From contig JAIEOV010000046.1 in NCBI GenBank assembly GCA_019750135.1, forward strand, positions 27,757 to 91,756: 64,000 nucleotides of DNA, written 5' to 3'. The notes below the pieces were generated by a model. That model made no database searches. It saw only the letters and a list, made by a program, of their open reading frames with translations, and was not told the DNA's origin. Each line of letters opens with the position of its first letter. Within the stretch, counting starts at the first letter, position 1. Both the position numbers and the translations under genes were made by a program. The stretch comes from Reyranella sp. Its GTDB lineage: Bacteria > Pseudomonadota > Alphaproteobacteria > Reyranellales > Reyranellaceae. Below are positions 50,703 through 59,466 of the stretch, in pieces.

Positions 50703-50731
50703 CATCAGCGCCTCCCGCGATTGGATCCGCT

Positions 50732-51502
50732 CTACTGCGCCGTCATCCCGCCGTCGATCACCAGTTCCGAGCCCGTGACCCAGGACGATTCGTCGGACGC
50801 CAGGAACAGCACGCCGTTGGCGATATCATCGGCGGTGCCGAGCCGTCCCATCGGCGTGCGGTCGATCAGCGCCTGGCGCACCGCGGGATCGCTGAAGCGC
50901 TTGTCGGTCAGCGGCGTGTCGGCATAGCCCGGATGCACAGAGTTGATGCGGATGTTCTCCTTGGCGTACTGGATCGCCGCCGACTTGGTGAAGACCGTGA
51001 TGGCGCCCTTGGCGGCTGAGTAAGCAGGCGACGTCGGACTGCCGACGATGCCCATGACCGAGGACGTGTTGATGATCGAGCCGCCGCCGCCCTTGCGCAT
51101 CGCCGGGATCGCCGTGCGCGTGCCGAGGAAGACGCCCTTGGCATGGACGCCGAGCTCGCGCTCCCAGATCTCCAGGGTGATGTCCTCGACCTTGCCGGGA
51201 AAGCCGACACCGGCATTGTTGAACAGGATGTCGAGCCGCCCGTGCGCGGCCATCACCGCATCCACGACCTCCGCCCAGTTCCGTTCCGACGTGACGTCGA
51301 GATGCAGGTAGCGCGCGTCGTGCCCGTCGGCGCGCAGCGTCGCGGCCGCACGTTCGCCCAGCTCGTCGCGGATATCGGTCAGCACCACCTTCGCACCCTC
51401 GCGCGCGAACAGATGCGCCGCGGCGCCGCCGAAGCCCATCAGCTCGCCCTTGATCGCCGCCGCCGCACCGGTCAGCAACGCTACTTTGCCCTGCAGTCGC
51501 AT
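50732..51502 (-). CDS. Short-chain dehydrogenase with extended glycine-rich loop
   Basis: The 256-residue SDR carries NNAGVGFPG, the catalytic Ser (INTSSVMGIVG) and Tyr-x-x-x-Lys (AYSAAKGAITVF), and ends with TGSELVIDGGMTAQ. The cofactor motif is unusual: LTGAAAAIKGELMGFGGAAA contains about seven extra residues compared with the standard TGxxxGIG. ATG 51502 has GGGAGG six bases upstream. It lies between the aldolase and GST genes on the same strand and belongs to that catabolic unit. Confidence 0.92.
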   Translation of the reverse strand: MRLQGKVALLTGAAAAIKGELMGFGGAAAHLFAREGAKVVLTDIRDELGERAAATLRADGHDARYLHLDVTSERNWAEVVDAVMAAHGRLDILFNNAGVGFPGKVEDITLEIWERELGVHAKGVFLGTRTAIPAMRKGGGGSIINTSSVMGIVGSPTSPAYSAAKGAITVFTKSAAIQYAKENIRINSVHPGYADTPLTDKRFSDPAVRQALIDRTPMGRLGTADDIANGVLFLASDESSWVTGSELVIDGGMTAQ

Positions 51503-51516
51503 TCTCGTCCTCCCCG

Positions 51517-52332
51517 CTACGCTTTGGACACCGGCACGCCGATCGACTTCAACCGCGCATGGGCGCGATCGGCGCGGGCCTTCATCCCGTCGAGATAGGT
51601 GCTGACCTCGTTGCCGGGCAGGTTCAGCACCTTGCAGCCGAGCCGCCAGTACTCCTCGATCTGCGCCTCGGTTTCCGCCGAGCCGCGGGCCAGTTTGCCG
51701 TGCTTGTTGCAGGCCTCGGCGATCCGGCGCACGGCGGCCTTGAACGTCGGATGCTCGAGCTGGAGATGGACGCCCAGCCGCGCACTGAGGTCCGAATGGC
51801 CGTAGGCAATCATGTCGATGCCCTCGACGGCCGCGATCGCCTCGACATTCTCCAGGCCTTCCAGCGATTCGATCGACACGCAGACGATGACGTTGGCATT
51901 GGCCCACGGCGCATACTCGGTGGCGTGACGGCCGCCATAGCTCCGGTAGCCGGTATGCATCCCCTGCCCCGAGATGCCGCGGTGGCCGATCGGCGGGAAT
52001 TTCGCCTCGCGCACGATCGCCCGTGCCTCCTCGGCATTGTCGATCTCCGAGACCTGCACGCCCATGATCCCCTGGTCGAGGATCACCGGGATCAGGTGCG
52101 CCGAGGATTTGTGGAGGCGCACGATCGCCGACACGTCGGTCGCCTGGAACCACCCGGCGAGATCGGCGATCGTCTCGATGGTGAAGGCGCCATGCTCGTG
52201 GTCGATGGCGCAGTAGTCGAAGCCGGAAGCCTCGATGATCCACGGCACCCCGCGCGAGGCGAACTCCTTGAGCTGGGTCCCGAGTGCCGCCCGCCCCTCG
52301 CGCACCGCCCGCCGTATGCTGTTCTCTTTCAT
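51517..52332 (-). CDS. HpcH/HpaI-type aldolase
   Basis: This 271-residue class II pyruvate aldolase-like TIM barrel shows ALGTQLKEFASRGVPWIIEA, FDYCAIDHEHGAFTIETI (with the conserved HxxxD/E-type region), PVILDQGIMGVQVSEIDNAEEA, and VCVSIESLEGLENVEAIAAV with the metal-binding glutamate. Enzymes of this family cleave hydroxy-oxo acids to pyruvate or oxaloacetate plus an aldehyde at the end of meta-cleavage routes. It is divergent from the extradiol dioxygenase genes by 79 bp, which fits that role. Confidence 0.9.
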   Translation of the reverse strand: MKENSIRRAVREGRAALGTQLKEFASRGVPWIIEASGFDYCAIDHEHGAFTIETIADLAGWFQATDVSAIVRLHKSSAHLIPVILDQGIMGVQVSEIDNAEEARAIVREAKFPPIGHRGISGQGMHTGYRSYGGRHATEYAPWANANVIVCVSIESLEGLENVEAIAAVEGIDMIAYGHSDLSARLGVHLQLEHPTFKAAVRRIAEACNKHGKLARGSAETEAQIEEYWRLGCKVLNLPGNEVSTYLDGMKARADRAHARLKSIGVPVSKA

Positions 52333-52411
52333 GCGTCACGCTCCCGATCCTCAGGAATATTGACACTCCTGCAGCGGCGGACCAGCCTCGAAACGCTGCG
52401 GGAGAACAGGA

Positions 52412-53287
52412 ATGGCAGAGATCGTCTTCGCGGCCGGCGCGCCGCATGCACCCGGGCTGATCGGCTTGCTCGACGCCGCGCCGTCCGACGTCAAGGACAT
52501 CGTCGTCACCACCTATCGCAACCTCGCCGACGCGATGGTCTCGGCCAAGGCCGACGTGCTGATCGTGTTCGCCAACGATCACCTCGCCAACAGCCGGATC
52601 CGCGCCTATCCGGACTTCCTGATCGGCATGGCGGCCGAGCATCGCGGTCCGTTCGAATGGTTCAAGCCGTGGATCGGCTGCGAGGACTACATTGTGAAGG
52701 GCGCGCCCGAGGTTGCCGCGGCGCTGTTCGACGGCATGACGCGGCGCGGCATCCGCATGTTCGCCCAGACCGAGAACCTCAAGTTCGACGACAACATCTC
52801 GGTGCCGGTGCAGCTCACCAGGCTCGACGAGCTCGGGATTCCCATGGTGCCGGTGCTGCAGAACTGCACTGTGCCGCCGATCCCCGACCAGCATCGCTGC
52901 TACGCCGTCGGCGAGGCGCTGGGCGACTTCATCCGCAACGACCTGCCCGGCGCCATGCGGGTGGCGCTGCTCGGCTCGGGCGGCCTCAGCCACGAGCCCG
53001 GCGGCGCGCGCTACTACTTCATCGACGAGGCGTTCGACCGCTGGTTCCTCGACCTCGTCGCCTCCGGCGACCACGACAGGCTGCTGAGGGAGCTGACCCT
53101 GGAGAAGATGGAGGCCGCCGGCTCCGGCGGCACCTCGGAGCTGCTGTCGTGGGTCGTCGTGCTGGGCGCCATCGGCTCCAAGCCCGGCCGGAACTTCGGC
53201 TACACCGTGCACCGCGACTTCAAGTGCGGCGTCGGCGCCGTGCTGTGGGACATGGAGGCCAACCTGCCGAAGCGCCAGGCGGCCTAG
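52412..53287 (+). CDS. Class III extradiol dioxygenase, catalytic (LigB-like) subunit
   Basis: The 291-residue protein matches the LigB/protocatechuate 4,5-dioxygenase beta family. Metal ligands are His12 in AGAPHAPG and His57 in FANDHLAN, with a glutamate near 243 in GGTSELLSWVV; a catalytic His lies in GGLSHEPGG. It should open a catecholic ring with O2 at a non-haem iron. The small LigA-like subunit follows after 12 bases, an order (B then A) that is the reverse of ligAB. No regulator is attached. Confidence 0.9.
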   Translation: MAEIVFAAGAPHAPGLIGLLDAAPSDVKDIVVTTYRNLADAMVSAKADVLIVFANDHLANSRIRAYPDFLIGMAAEHRGPFEWFKPWIGCEDYIVKGAPEVAAALFDGMTRRGIRMFAQTENLKFDDNISVPVQLTRLDELGIPMVPVLQNCTVPPIPDQHRCYAVGEALGDFIRNDLPGAMRVALLGSGGLSHEPGGARYYFIDEAFDRWFLDLVASGDHDRLLRELTLEKMEAAGSGGTSELLSWVVVLGAIGSKPGRNFGYTVHRDFKCGVGAVLWDMEANLPKRQAA

Positions 53288-53299
53288 GGGAAGCACACC

Positions 53300-53608
53300 A
53301 TGGGACTCGAAAAGTTCAACCCCGCGCTGGCGATCCATGACCTGATCCAGGACCTGAAATGGTCGGTCGAGCTGCGCGCGGAATTCGCCAGCAACGAAGC
53401 CGCCGTGCTCGACCGCTATCCTCTGCGCCCCGACGAACGGCGCGCCATCGAGACCCGGAATTTCCGGGCGCTCTACGACATCGGCCTTCACCCCTATCTC
53501 GGCGGCCAGTTCGCCCGCCTGATCTTCGGCAACGAAGCCGGCAAGGGCGCGACGGTCGCCGTGAACAAGCTCGTCGAATCCCTGCAAGGCAAAGGACCCG
53601 TGGCGTAA
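53300..53608 (+). CDS. Extradiol dioxygenase small (LigA-like) subunit
   Basis: This 102-residue helical protein matches the LigA alpha subunit (NPALAIHDLIQDLKWSVELR, YPLRPDERRAIETRNFRALYDIGLHPYLGGQF). LigA caps the active site of LigB in the heterodimeric enzyme. It lies directly downstream of the LigB-like gene and three bases before the MetE-like gene, with which it must be cotranscribed. Confidence 0.9.
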   Translation: MGLEKFNPALAIHDLIQDLKWSVELRAEFASNEAAVLDRYPLRPDERRAIETRNFRALYDIGLHPYLGGQFARLIFGNEAGKGATVAVNKLVESLQGKGPVA

Positions 53609-53611
53609 CCC

Positions 53612-54772
53612 ATGAAGCGCAGCACCGATCGTATCCTGACCACCCACATGGGCAGCCTGCCGCGGCCCGACATGCTGGCCGACCTGCTGGTGGCCCAGGC
53701 CGAGGGCAAGGCGGTCGATGCCGCGCGGATCCCCATGCTGACCGACGAGGCGATGGACCTCATCGTGCGCCGCCAGCTCGAGTCCGGCATCGACGTCGGC
53801 AACGATGGGGAGATGCCGCGCTCGACCTTCTTCGGCTACATCACCGAGCGCATGTCGGGATTCGGCGGCCAGTCGAAGCGCCGGCCGATCCTCGACATGC
53901 AGCACTTCCCCAAGTGGTGGCAGAATTACCAGGCGCGCGGCGTGCGCCGGCTGAACGTCTACGGCTTCCCGGCGGCCATCGGCCCGGTGCGCTACGAGAG
54001 CCTCGACGGCGCGCGGTCGGAGCTCGACGCCTTCGCCCGCGCGCTGAAACGCCAGACGCAGCGCTTCACCGAGACCTTCGTCACGGCGGTCTCGCCCGGC
54101 TTCGCCGCCTGCTCGCTGCAGAACCAGCACTACGACAGCCACGAGGCCTACGTCTTCGCCCTCGCCCGCGCGCTCAAGCAGGAATACGAGTTCATCGTCG
54201 CGCAGGGCCACGTGCTGCAGATCGACTCGCCCGACCTGGGCATCGAGCGCGCCGGCTTCTTCCAGGACGAGCCGCTGCCCAAGTTCATCGCCGCGATGGA
54301 GATGCACGTCGCGGCGCTGAACGAGGCCCTGGCCGACATCCCGGCCGAGCGGGTGCGCTTCCACGCCTGCTGGGGCAACCGCGACAGCCCGCACGTCAAC
54401 GACGTGCCGGCGCCCGACGTGCTGCCGGTCTGCTTCCAGGTGAAGGCCGGAGCGCTCTGCCTGCCCTTCGCCAACGCGCGCCACAGCCACGAGATCGACG
54501 CGTTCAAGACCCAGAAGCTGCCCGACCGCATGACGCTGGTGTGCGGCGTCGTCGAATCGACGCACAATTACGTCGAGCACCCGCAGGTCATCGCCGAGCG
54601 GCTGGAGCGCGCGGTGCGCGCCGTCGGCGACCGCGAGCGCGTCATGGCCGGCACCGATTGCGGCTTCGGCACCATCGTCGGCGACACCCAGGTGTCGGAG
54701 GACGTGGTGTGGGCCAAGCTGGCGGCGATGCGCGACGGGGCGGCGATCGCGAGCCAGCGGCTCTGGGGTTAG
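53612..54772 (+). CDS. MetE C-terminal-domain-like (cobalamin-independent methionine synthase II) protein
   Basis: This 386-residue TIM-barrel protein matches the stand-alone MetE-C/UROD-like family. It begins ILTTHMGSLPRPDMLADLLV. A zinc site is recognisable as His/Cys in VRFHACWGNRDSPH and Cys in MAGTDCGFGTIVGD. The QIDSPDLGIE acidic patch is typical. Related proteins transfer alkyl groups to thiols (for example epoxyalkane:coenzyme M transferase) or methyl groups. Its place behind an extradiol dioxygenase may mean removal of a methyl or alkyl group from the aromatic substrate; this is inference. A homocysteine role is less likely because the N-domain is absent. Confidence 0.88.
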   Translation: MKRSTDRILTTHMGSLPRPDMLADLLVAQAEGKAVDAARIPMLTDEAMDLIVRRQLESGIDVGNDGEMPRSTFFGYITERMSGFGGQSKRRPILDMQHFPKWWQNYQARGVRRLNVYGFPAAIGPVRYESLDGARSELDAFARALKRQTQRFTETFVTAVSPGFAACSLQNQHYDSHEAYVFALARALKQEYEFIVAQGHVLQIDSPDLGIERAGFFQDEPLPKFIAAMEMHVAALNEALADIPAERVRFHACWGNRDSPHVNDVPAPDVLPVCFQVKAGALCLPFANARHSHEIDAFKTQKLPDRMTLVCGVVESTHNYVEHPQVIAERLERAVRAVGDRERVMAGTDCGFGTIVGDTQVSEDVVWAKLAAMRDGAAIASQRLWG

Positions 54773-54801
54773 GGGGACGACAATCCAGGAGGCGCCTTGC
54801 G

Positions 54802-55755
54802 ATGCGGATCCTGATGTTGGCGCCGCCCGGCGTGCAATCGCTGGACATCGTCGGACCGGCGGAAGTCTTTTGCGAAGCCGGCCGACGCCTGGGCGACGAA
54901 AACGCCTACAGGATCGAGATCGTCGGCACCCAGGCCGGACCGATACCGGCCACCGGCTCCCTGCGCTTCCTGCCCGATCGGACGATCGACGATCCCGATA
55001 TCGAGGCCGACACGCTCCTCGTCGGGGGCGACCCGCTGTTGCCACCCGACGTCGATCCCAGGGTGACGCGCTGGATCGCGCGCACGGTCCCCCGGGTGCG
55101 TCGCTACGGTTCGATCTGCACCGGCGCGTTCCTCCTTGCCGCCGCGGGACTGCTCGACGGCCGGCAGGTCACGACGCATTGGGAGTGCGCCGCCGAGCTG
55201 GCGAAACGCTACCCCAAGGTCCGCGTGGAGTCGGACCACATCTTCATCCGGGACGGTGCGCTCTGCACCGCCGCCGGTGTCAGCGCCGGCATGGACCTGG
55301 CGCTGGCGCTGGTCGAGGAAGACCACGGTCGCGAGCTGGCGCTCGCCGTTGCCCGCTATCTCGTCCTCTTCCTGAAGCGGCCCGGCGGGCAGTCGCAGTT
55401 CTCGACGCATCTCGCGGCCCAGCTGGCCGGCAAGTCCGCGATCCAGAAGGTGCAGCAGTGGGTCCTGAGCAACCTCGATCGCGATGCCTCGATCGAGACG
55501 CTGGCGAAGCAGGCCCAGATGAGCAGCCGCACCTTCACGCGCACCTTTCATCGCGAGGCCGGCATGACCCCGGCCGAGTTCGTCCATCGCGCTCGGCTCG
55601 ATGCGGCGCGTCGACTCCTGGAGGACTCGCCGGCCCCCTTGAAGAAGATCGCGCGCGACACCGGTTTCGGCAGCGCGGAGCGGATGCGCCGGGCCTTCCT
55701 GAAGTCCATCGGCGTGGGTCCGGCCGACTATCGCGGGCGCTTCGGCCACCACTGA
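54802..55755 (+). CDS. GlxA-type AraC-family transcriptional regulator
   Basis: The 317-residue protein joins an N-terminal DJ-1/PfpI-like domain (LMLAPPGVQSLDIVGPAEVF, then GSICTGAFLLAAAGLLDGRQ) to a C-terminal AraC/XylS double helix-turn-helix (SIETLAKQAQMSSRTFTRTF then LEDSPAPLKKIARDTGFGSA). It is a GlxA-like activator with a catalytically inert amidotransferase domain, apart from the nucleophile-like Cys in ICTG. AGGAGG precedes the ATG. It sits 29 bases after the MetE-like gene and ahead of the MDR-HD-MFS-cupin genes, any of which it might control. Confidence 0.92.
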   Translation: MRILMLAPPGVQSLDIVGPAEVFCEAGRRLGDENAYRIEIVGTQAGPIPATGSLRFLPDRTIDDPDIEADTLLVGGDPLLPPDVDPRVTRWIARTVPRVRRYGSICTGAFLLAAAGLLDGRQVTTHWECAAELAKRYPKVRVESDHIFIRDGALCTAAGVSAGMDLALALVEEDHGRELALAVARYLVLFLKRPGGQSQFSTHLAAQLAGKSAIQKVQQWVLSNLDRDASIETLAKQAQMSSRTFTRTFHREAGMTPAEFVHRARLDAARRLLEDSPAPLKKIARDTGFGSAERMRRAFLKSIGVGPADYRGRFGHH

Positions 55756-55873
55756 CCCGGCCTGGCCTGATTTGCGGCCAGTTTGGCCGGAGTTGCACGC
55801 CCTCCGCCGTTTCGGGGAAGGCTCCGCAATCCTAAGTCTCCGTCCAGGCGCACCTGCTTGGAGCATTGTCACC

Positions 55874-56845
55874 ATGACCCAGACCAATCCTGCCGCTTCC
55901 TCATCCATGATGGCCTGGCGCGTCCACGCCTTCGGACCGCCGGACGTCATGAAGTTCGAGCGTATCTCCCGCCCCCAACCCGGTCCTGGCGAGGTCCTGG
56001 TCAAGGTTAAGGCCGCCGGCGTGGGTCCGTGGGACGGCTGGATCCGGGCCGGGCAAGGCGCCCAGCCCGAACCGCTCCCCTTGACGCCCGGCTCCGACCT
56101 AGCGGGCGACGTCGTTGCCGTCGGCCCCGGCGTGTCGCGGCCGCTGGTCGGCGAGCCGGTCTACGGCGTGACGAACACCCACTTCATCGGCGCCTATGCC
56201 GAGTACGCGCTGGCGTCGGCAGCGATGGTCGCGCGCAAGCCCGCCTCGTTGAGCTACATCGAAGCCGCCGGCGTGCCCGTGGTTGCCGTCACGGCCCGGC
56301 AAGCCCTGTTCGATCACGCCAGGCTCACGGCCGGGCAGACCGTCGTGATCCATGGCGGCGCCGGCGCGGTCGGCTCCTATGCCGTCCAGTTCGCGCGCCA
56401 GGCCGGCCTGCATGTCTTTGCGACCGCGTCGGCGGACGATGCGGCGCTGGTTCGCGAGCTCGGCGCCGACACGGTCATCGACTACAAGACCGGTCGGTTC
56501 GAGGACAAGGTCCGCGACGCCGATGCCGTGATCGATCTCGTCGGCGGCGACACGCAGAAGCGCTCGTTCCAGGTTCTGCGGCGCGGCGGCAAGCTGATCT
56601 CGGCGGTCTCCGAACCGGATCAGGCTCTCGCGAAGAAGCAGGGCGTCGACGCGTCGTTCTTCCTGGTGAAGGTGACGACCGACGAACTTGCCGGAATCGC
56701 CAGGCTCATCGACGAAAAAAAGCTGCGCCCCGGCCATGGCGAGGTCGTCCTGTCCCTCGCCGAGGCGACCCAGGCCCACCTGATGCTGGAAGGCCTGAAG
56801 CCGCGCCCGAAGGGAAAGATCGTCCTGGCGACATTGCCGTTGTGA
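55874..56845 (+). CDS. NADP-dependent MDR oxidoreductase (quinone oxidoreductase-like)
   Basis: This 323-residue zinc-free MDR enzyme has VKAAGVGPWDGWIRAGQGA, the TPGSDLAGDVVAVGPGVSRP core and the nucleotide-binding TVVIHGGAGAVGSYAVQFARQAG. It carries an N-terminal methionine-rich start (MTQTNPAASSSMMAWRVHAFG); an internal Met at 12 or 13 could be the true start. It is similar in kind to, but clearly different from, the MDR protein at 41375. It leads a run with an HD-domain protein and an MFS transporter, with gaps of 11 and 6 bases. Confidence 0.9.
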   Translation: MTQTNPAASSSMMAWRVHAFGPPDVMKFERISRPQPGPGEVLVKVKAAGVGPWDGWIRAGQGAQPEPLPLTPGSDLAGDVVAVGPGVSRPLVGEPVYGVTNTHFIGAYAEYALASAAMVARKPASLSYIEAAGVPVVAVTARQALFDHARLTAGQTVVIHGGAGAVGSYAVQFARQAGLHVFATASADDAALVRELGADTVIDYKTGRFEDKVRDADAVIDLVGGDTQKRSFQVLRRGGKLISAVSEPDQALAKKQGVDASFFLVKVTTDELAGIARLIDEKKLRPGHGEVVLSLAEATQAHLMLEGLKPRPKGKIVLATLPL

Positions 56846-56856
56846 AGGAAGCCCCC

Positions 56857-57501
56857 ATGTCCACACTCTCTCCTGCCCTCGCCATTCCCGATTCGCTTCT
56901 CGCCCGGGAGGCCACGGGCGTCCTGCGCGAGCATTCCGGCGACCTGCTGTTCAATCACTCGGTGCGGGTCTATCTGTTCGCCGCCGAGCAGGGCCGCCAG
57001 CGCAAGCTGCGGTTCGATGCGGAGCTGCTCTACATCGCGGCGGCCTTCCACGATCTCGGTCTCACGAAGACGTTCTCGAGCGAGACCGAACGCTTCGAGG
57101 TCGATGGCGCCAATGCCGCGCGCCAGTTCCTCAGCACGCACAAGGTGCCGGAAGACCAGGTGCGCACGGTCTGGGAAGCCATTGCCCTGCACACCACGCC
57201 GGGCATCACCCATCACATGCAGCCCGAGGTGGCGCTGCTCTATACCGGCGTCGGCCTCGACGTGCTCGGCCGGGGCTTCGACCAGTTCCCGGCGGACGTG
57301 CGCGAGCAGATCGTCGCCAAGTACCCGCGCAAGCACTTCCGCGACGACTTCATCAAGGCGTACTTCGCGGGCTTCGCGCACAAGCCGCACACCACCTACG
57401 GCACCGTGAACGCCGGCGTCTGCGAGCGCTTCATCCCCGGCTTCAAGAGTCCCAACGCCGCCGACCTGATCGCGTCCTCGCCGTTTCCCGACTCAGACTG
57501 A
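56857..57501 (+). CDS. HD-domain hydrolase (cyanamide hydratase-like)
   Basis: This 214-residue protein has an HD metal-dependent hydrolase core: LLFNHSVRVYLFAAEQG (first histidine), ELLYIAAAFHDLGLTK (HD pair) and ERFEVDGANAARQFL, then IALHTTPGI. This pattern and length fit the cyanamide hydratase/Ddi2-like branch and generic HD phosphohydrolases of the same size. ATG 56857 has AAGGAAG upstream. Cotranscribed with an MDR reductase and an MFS exporter, it may serve detoxification of a nitrile-like or phosphorylated compound; this is a guess. Confidence 0.85.
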   Translation: MSTLSPALAIPDSLLAREATGVLREHSGDLLFNHSVRVYLFAAEQGRQRKLRFDAELLYIAAAFHDLGLTKTFSSETERFEVDGANAARQFLSTHKVPEDQVRTVWEAIALHTTPGITHHMQPEVALLYTGVGLDVLGRGFDQFPADVREQIVAKYPRKHFRDDFIKAYFAGFAHKPHTTYGTVNAGVCERFIPGFKSPNAADLIASSPFPDSD

Positions 57502-57507
57502 GGGTGC

Positions 57508-58692
57508 ATGACCGGATCGCTGCGCTCGCTCGCCTGGCTGTCCCTCGGCGCGTTCGCCATCGGCACCGAGGGCTTCATGATCGCAGGCCTGCTGCCGGCC
57601 CTGGCACACGACCTCGATGTCGGCCTGCCCGCGGCGGGCCATCTGGTCACGGCCTTCTCCCTCGCCTATGCCCTCGGCGCGCCGGTCCTGGCCGTGCTGA
57701 CGGCGGGGTTGGAGCGCAAGCGCCTGCTGGCCGTCGCCATGGGCGGCTTCGCCCTCGCCAACGTCGCCGCCGCGCTGGCGCCCGGTTACGCCGGTCTCAT
57801 GGGCGCGCGCCTGCTGCTGGCCCTGTCCGCGGCAAGCTTCATGCCCGCAGCCAGCAGCTATGCCGCCGGACGGGGTGGTCCGGCGCGGCGGGGGCGCGCC
57901 CTGTCCATGGTGATTGGCGGACTGACCGTGGCGATCATCGCCGGCGTGCCGCTGGGCGTGCTGCTGGGCGATGCCCTCGGCTGGCGCGCGACCTTCCTCG
58001 GCGTCGCGGCGATGGCGACCGTTTCACTCGCAGGCATTCTCGGCTGGCTGCCGCAACAGCGACCCAGCGTCGTGGCCAGCCTGGGCGAGCGCCTGGCGTT
58101 GGCAGGGCGGGCCGACGTCTTGGCGGTGCTGGCGACTACCGTGCTCACCGTCGCCGGCACCTTCGTGGTCTATACCTATCTCGGCGTCTTCATGCAGGCG
58201 GTCATCGGCCTTCGCCCGCGCGGCCTCGCGGCCGTGCTGCTGGCGTTCGGCGTCGCCAGCGCCATCGGGACTCGTGTCGCCGGCAGCGCGGCGGACCGCT
58301 GGGGCGCACGCCGCACGGTCGCCTTTGGCTGTGGCCTTGTCCTGCTGGCGTACCTTGCCCTCGCACTCGGCGCCGTGCGCGAGCACGCGGCGATGGCGAT
58401 CCTGCTGCCGGCCATCCTGCTTTGGGGCTTCGCGAGCTGGGGCGTGACGACGGCGCAGCAGGCGCGGCTGGTCGCCCTTGCCCCTGATCTTGCTCCCGTC
58501 AGCCTTTCGCTCAACTCCTCGGCGATCTATCTCGGCAGTGCGACGGGCGCCGCGGTAGGGGCGCTCGTCGTCGCCGACGGCGCCGTTCGGATGCTCGGCG
58601 GTGTTGCGGCGTGCTTCAGCCTGGCTGCGCTGTTGACCGTGCTGACGCCTCTGGACGTGATAAGGCAGCGAGGCGCAACGACCCGACTATGA
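57508..58692 (+). CDS. Major facilitator superfamily transporter
   Basis: This 394-residue protein has 12 hydrophobic helices, starting WLSLGAFAIGTEGFMIAGLL, which matches the drug:H+ antiporter (DHA1, AraJ/YdhP/PbuE-like) group. The loop after helix 2 reads AGLERKRLLAVAMGGFALAN. The central loop contains RALSMVIGGLTVAIIAGVPLGVLLGDALGW, a motif-C-like proline/glycine helix of antiporters. It therefore probably exports a small molecule. It begins six bases after the HD gene. Confidence 0.92.
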   Translation: MTGSLRSLAWLSLGAFAIGTEGFMIAGLLPALAHDLDVGLPAAGHLVTAFSLAYALGAPVLAVLTAGLERKRLLAVAMGGFALANVAAALAPGYAGLMGARLLLALSAASFMPAASSYAAGRGGPARRGRALSMVIGGLTVAIIAGVPLGVLLGDALGWRATFLGVAAMATVSLAGILGWLPQQRPSVVASLGERLALAGRADVLAVLATTVLTVAGTFVVYTYLGVFMQAVIGLRPRGLAAVLLAFGVASAIGTRVAGSAADRWGARRTVAFGCGLVLLAYLALALGAVREHAAMAILLPAILLWGFASWGVTTAQQARLVALAPDLAPVSLSLNSSAIYLGSATGAAVGALVVADGAVRMLGGVAACFSLAALLTVLTPLDVIRQRGATTRL

Positions 58693-58763
58693 ACATAGGG
58701 TCATGGTTGTTCCTGCCCGTCGACGGGCCTACCCTCGTACCCGCGCCAACGAGGGAGGCTCCC

Positions 58764-59216
58764 ATGACCGTCAGCAAGGGTGTCGTCGTGCCGCCGGGCG
58801 GCGGCAAGCATCTTGCGGAAGCGTCGGGCCAGGTCGTGTCGATGAAGCTGTTCGGCCGCGACACGGCCGAGAGCGTGACCCTGTTCGAGCAGGCGGTGCC
58901 GGCCGGCTCCAGGAACAGCTGGCTCCATCTCCATCGCGACAGCGACGAGATCGCCTGGGTGCTCGAAGGCGAGTTCACGTTCAAGATCGGCGAGACAGTG
59001 ACGACCGGCGGACCCGGCACCTGCGCCTTCATGCCCCGCAACGTGCCGCACGCCTGGATGAACAGCGGCGACCGGCCGGGCCGCGTCGTGTTCCTCTACA
59101 CCCCGGCCATCGCCGGACGCTTCGTCGAGGAGATGGTGGAGCAACCGGGCGACGGCGATCTCGAGCAGCGGCTGGAGCAGTCCGGCTGGGCAGTGCTGGC
59201 GCCCAATCCGCTGTAA
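58764..59216 (+). CDS. Cupin-domain protein
   Basis: The 150-residue single cupin has the first motif SWLHLHRDSDEIAWVLEGEFTF and the second motif GPGTCAFMPRNVPHAWMN. Histidines and the glutamate form the normal metal site (HLH, DEI). ATG 58764 is preferred because GGGAGG lies upstream and the cupin follows directly; earlier in-frame starts overlap the MFS gene. Function is not assignable. It ends the plus-strand run, and 250 bp without a gene follow. Confidence 0.9.
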   Translation: MTVSKGVVVPPGGGKHLAEASGQVVSMKLFGRDTAESVTLFEQAVPAGSRNSWLHLHRDSDEIAWVLEGEFTFKIGETVTTGGPGTCAFMPRNVPHAWMNSGDRPGRVVFLYTPAIAGRFVEEMVEQPGDGDLEQRLEQSGWAVLAPNPL

Positions 59217-59466
59217 CAGGGCCTGCACTGCCGGCCGCCGAGGAATTCGCGCATTTTCCGCATTTCGCGCAGCCCCCCTCGCGCCGGTCGTCCGCGGCAG
59301 ACGCAACAAACTATCCTCCGGCGAGGCGACGCGGGTCCGGTTCTCACCGTGCCCCAGGGATGGCGGATGAACGATGCATAGAGCGGAGCCGCCGAGAGGC
59401 GAGCGCATGGCAAGACTATAACTATAGTGCGATTCGATGTCAACTATGGTTCTTGCCGTCCTCGCT

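Noticed and set aside
50732..55045. A minus-strand frame of over 1400 codons that ends in the SDR
   Set aside because: Only its last 256 codons resemble a protein (the SDR). The rest is antisense to the dioxygenase and MetE-like genes, and a ribosome site marks the true start at 51502.
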